In this document: one piece after another, positions 62,201 through 64,000 of the stretch
Layout: every line of letters starts with the position of its first letter
Numbering within the stretch: position 1 is the first letter of the stretch
Assembly (NCBI GenBank): GCA_037013685.1
Contig: CM072884.1
Location: 2,604,001-2,668,000, forward strand
Length of the DNA: 64,000 bases
From: Acridotheres tristis
Lineage: Eukaryota > Chordata > Aves > Passeriformes > Sturnidae
Direction of reading: 5' to 3'
Position numbers and translations under genes: made by a program
Notes under the pieces: generated by a model
Databases searched by the model: none
What the model was told of the DNA's origin: nothing
Seen by the model: only the letters and a program-made list of their open reading frames with translations

Positions 62201-64000
62201 AGCAGAGTCATATTTTGCTCACATTTCAGTGTGAGCCTGCCTATTGTGTTTGTGAAGCACACTGAGGAGGCAAATGCTGAAATTACAGTTTATCATCCAA
62301 CCAGCCTGATTCATGGCTTATCTGCAGCTAATTGCTCGCTACTTAACCTACTTTTAGCTGCATCCCCATATGCAGCCTGTGTCAGTCTTTGAATGCCTTC
62401 AAGCCAGTTGAGGAATATTAATTTGTTCCTCAGCCCAGAAGGGTGCCCAGTTGCTGGGTCAGCTGTTAAGAAAGGGAAAATAGTCATTAGCACCAGGCAG
62501 CTTGCTTTCTTCCTTTTGATCCGATTACAAATGATTAATCAGAACTAAAGACTTCCTACAAGCAGGCAGTTCCATGTTTGAGGAGAGTCCACACTGTCCA
62601 ACTCAATGCATGCCTTCTGTGAGGCATCATTTGCCATTATTTTGTGTTATTTACCCAGTAGCAGCCCCTGGATGAATTAACTTATACTCTGCTTTGACTG
62701 GTACTGTCAGAGCATGTAGTTCAAACAGGAACACATAGCCCCTGTGTTATTTAGGTAAGGAAAGTTTATTACTTTACATTTATAGAGCCTTGGTTCTCCT
62801 GTGCCTTACAATCACAGAGGTCCTTTACTAGCACGACCAGGAAATGAACTCACATCCATTTCTTCTAAAGAAATTCAGACTTACAGATTGAACATGAAAT
62901 CACAGCTTCTGCAGCAATATGAGAATATATTGTGACTTTCATCCTGTTGCTCTATAGTGTATTTTAAAGCTTGACAGCTGTTAAAAATCAGTGTATCACT
63001 CTCAAAGCCAATGAGCTTCACTTGTTCACAGAGTGCACTGAGGAGTTGGCCTCTTCCAATTCCTCCAGAGCAAGAAATTCAATGTGCTCCATGATTTTGG
63101 AGCCTAAGGTGGCAAATGTGTGTTCCTGAGATTCTCAGTCCATTTGAAACTCTCAGCTTCTGAATCAAAAATGGATAAAGGAAATTAATGAGCCAGGCTG
63201 TGCTTATTTAAACAGCATGGCCAAAGTAGAATAATCACGTTGCCAATATTGCATGGATCATAGTGACATTTAGAGGACAAGCCCATTGCAGGTGACTTGG
63301 TTGCCCTCTAAAGAATCTCTGTGCTTGGAAACTCAGCTTTTCCTTTTTTCTCCTCGTAGACAAACATGCTCCAGTGTTTCAGGAAGTCTGCTTCCCATCA
63401 GGGAAGCACCTCCACCTTGATGGAGTCCCTTGATTGCAGCTCTCTGGCAAACTTTGCTGAGTTGAAAGTTCAAATACTTCTTAAGAATTCGATCTGGCAA
63501 GGCAATAGGTAAATTTTCTCTACAGAAAGGCAAGCCACAGGGCAAAGGCTCAAGGAGTATTTGCTTGCCTGCATCCTCCTCCTCAGTGATTGTGCAGTCA
63601 GCACTTGTTCTTAATGAGGCTGGAGCTGGCCTGGAGAGGGGAATCCTGCTGGGTGGGAAGCCCAGCATCAGCACTCCCACCTAGCCCTGGAGCTGGCTTG
63701 GCACATCCCCACCCTCCAAAGGGTTTGAAAAGCCTGCAGTCCTTCAGGGGCTCGGACCCAGGCAGTGTGAAAAAGCAAAGATGAATTTTCTGAGCGGGGG
63801 ATTGCCCTCAGAGGAGCAGGAGGGGCAGCTCCCCAGTGCTGTGTGCAGCTACTCCAGTAAATCAGGATGGTTTCCAAGGGGCTCCAGCTGTGTTACAGCC
63901 CTGCTGCTGCTGCTCCTGCAGTGCAACCAAAGGGAAAAGCAGCAACTCACACAAGAGCTGTGATCCCCTAAGTGCTGCAGCTCAGGATGCACCTACGTGG
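59267..64000. other. Non-coding DNA, GC rising at the right end
   Basis: No gene is supported. At 62311-62445 homeodomain and E-box words cluster (GCTAATTGCTC, CCATATGCAG, ATATTAATTTG). A GGAA-type purine stretch lies at 62166-62185. GC rises from about 63600. A convincing pyrimidine-tract acceptor at about 63336-63359 is followed by a frame reading KHAPVFQEVCF, reminiscent of a cadherin inter-repeat motif, but it stops within about 25 codons. Confidence 0.55.

Noticed and set aside
63336..63435. Pyrimidine-tract acceptor followed by a frame reading KHAPVFQEVCF, like a cadherin inter-repeat motif
   Set aside because: The frame stops within about 25 codons, and no other cadherin features or partner exons are present. 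The resemblance is a few residues only.

Overview
This window looks like non-coding nuclear DNA from a sauropsid, most probably a bird. The one mobile element I can name is a 3'-end fragment of a CR1 LINE (about 43011-43222). Such short, 5'-truncated CR1 pieces in otherwise repeat-poor, A+T-rich (roughly 60%) DNA are typical of bird chromosomes. There are no bacterial features: no ribosome-binding sites, no operons and no CRISPR. I found no intact gene. The longest open frame is 184 codons (35124-35678). Open frames of this length are expected by chance in 64 kb read six ways, and none shows a recognisable domain. The window is therefore best read as intergenic DNA (a gene desert) or the inside of a very long intron. 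I cannot tell these apart from sequence alone.

Layout. 1-9.1 kb: A+T-rich unique DNA, with a GC-rich block at 3.55-3.73 kb and an unidentified A-tailed, stop-ridden segment at 5.43-6.0 kb. 9.1-14.6 kb: a 118-bp direct repeat in two copies 4,680 bp apart (about 88% identical, no gaps), and a 103-bp inverted-repeat structure with 21-bp arms at 14455-14557. 14.6-30 kb: a degenerate pyrimidine-rich minisatellite at 16.2 kb, and three stretches dense in homeodomain-type sites (19.0, 22.1-23.0 and 29.3 kb), including an 18-bp perfect palindrome. 30-48 kb: plain A+T-rich DNA with small microsatellites, a short hairpin at 41.8 kb and the CR1 fragment. 48-53 kb: two GC-rich, CpG-poor blocks, an RFX-type X-box at 49640-49653, a CpG-retaining stretch at 50.9 kb, and two long A-tracts at 52.8 and 53.1 kb. 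53-64 kb: T/G-rich and A-rich simple sequence, a second X-box-like site at 57078-57091, and a final stretch of raised GC.

No gene network can be described. Any function here is most likely cis-regulatory (clusters of homeodomain, POU octamer, forkhead and RFX-like sites). That rests on motif matches and needs cross-species alignment. I did not find a previously undescribed biological system. The best leads are the 118-bp repeat pair, the 14.5-kb inverted repeat and the X-box at 49.6 kb.
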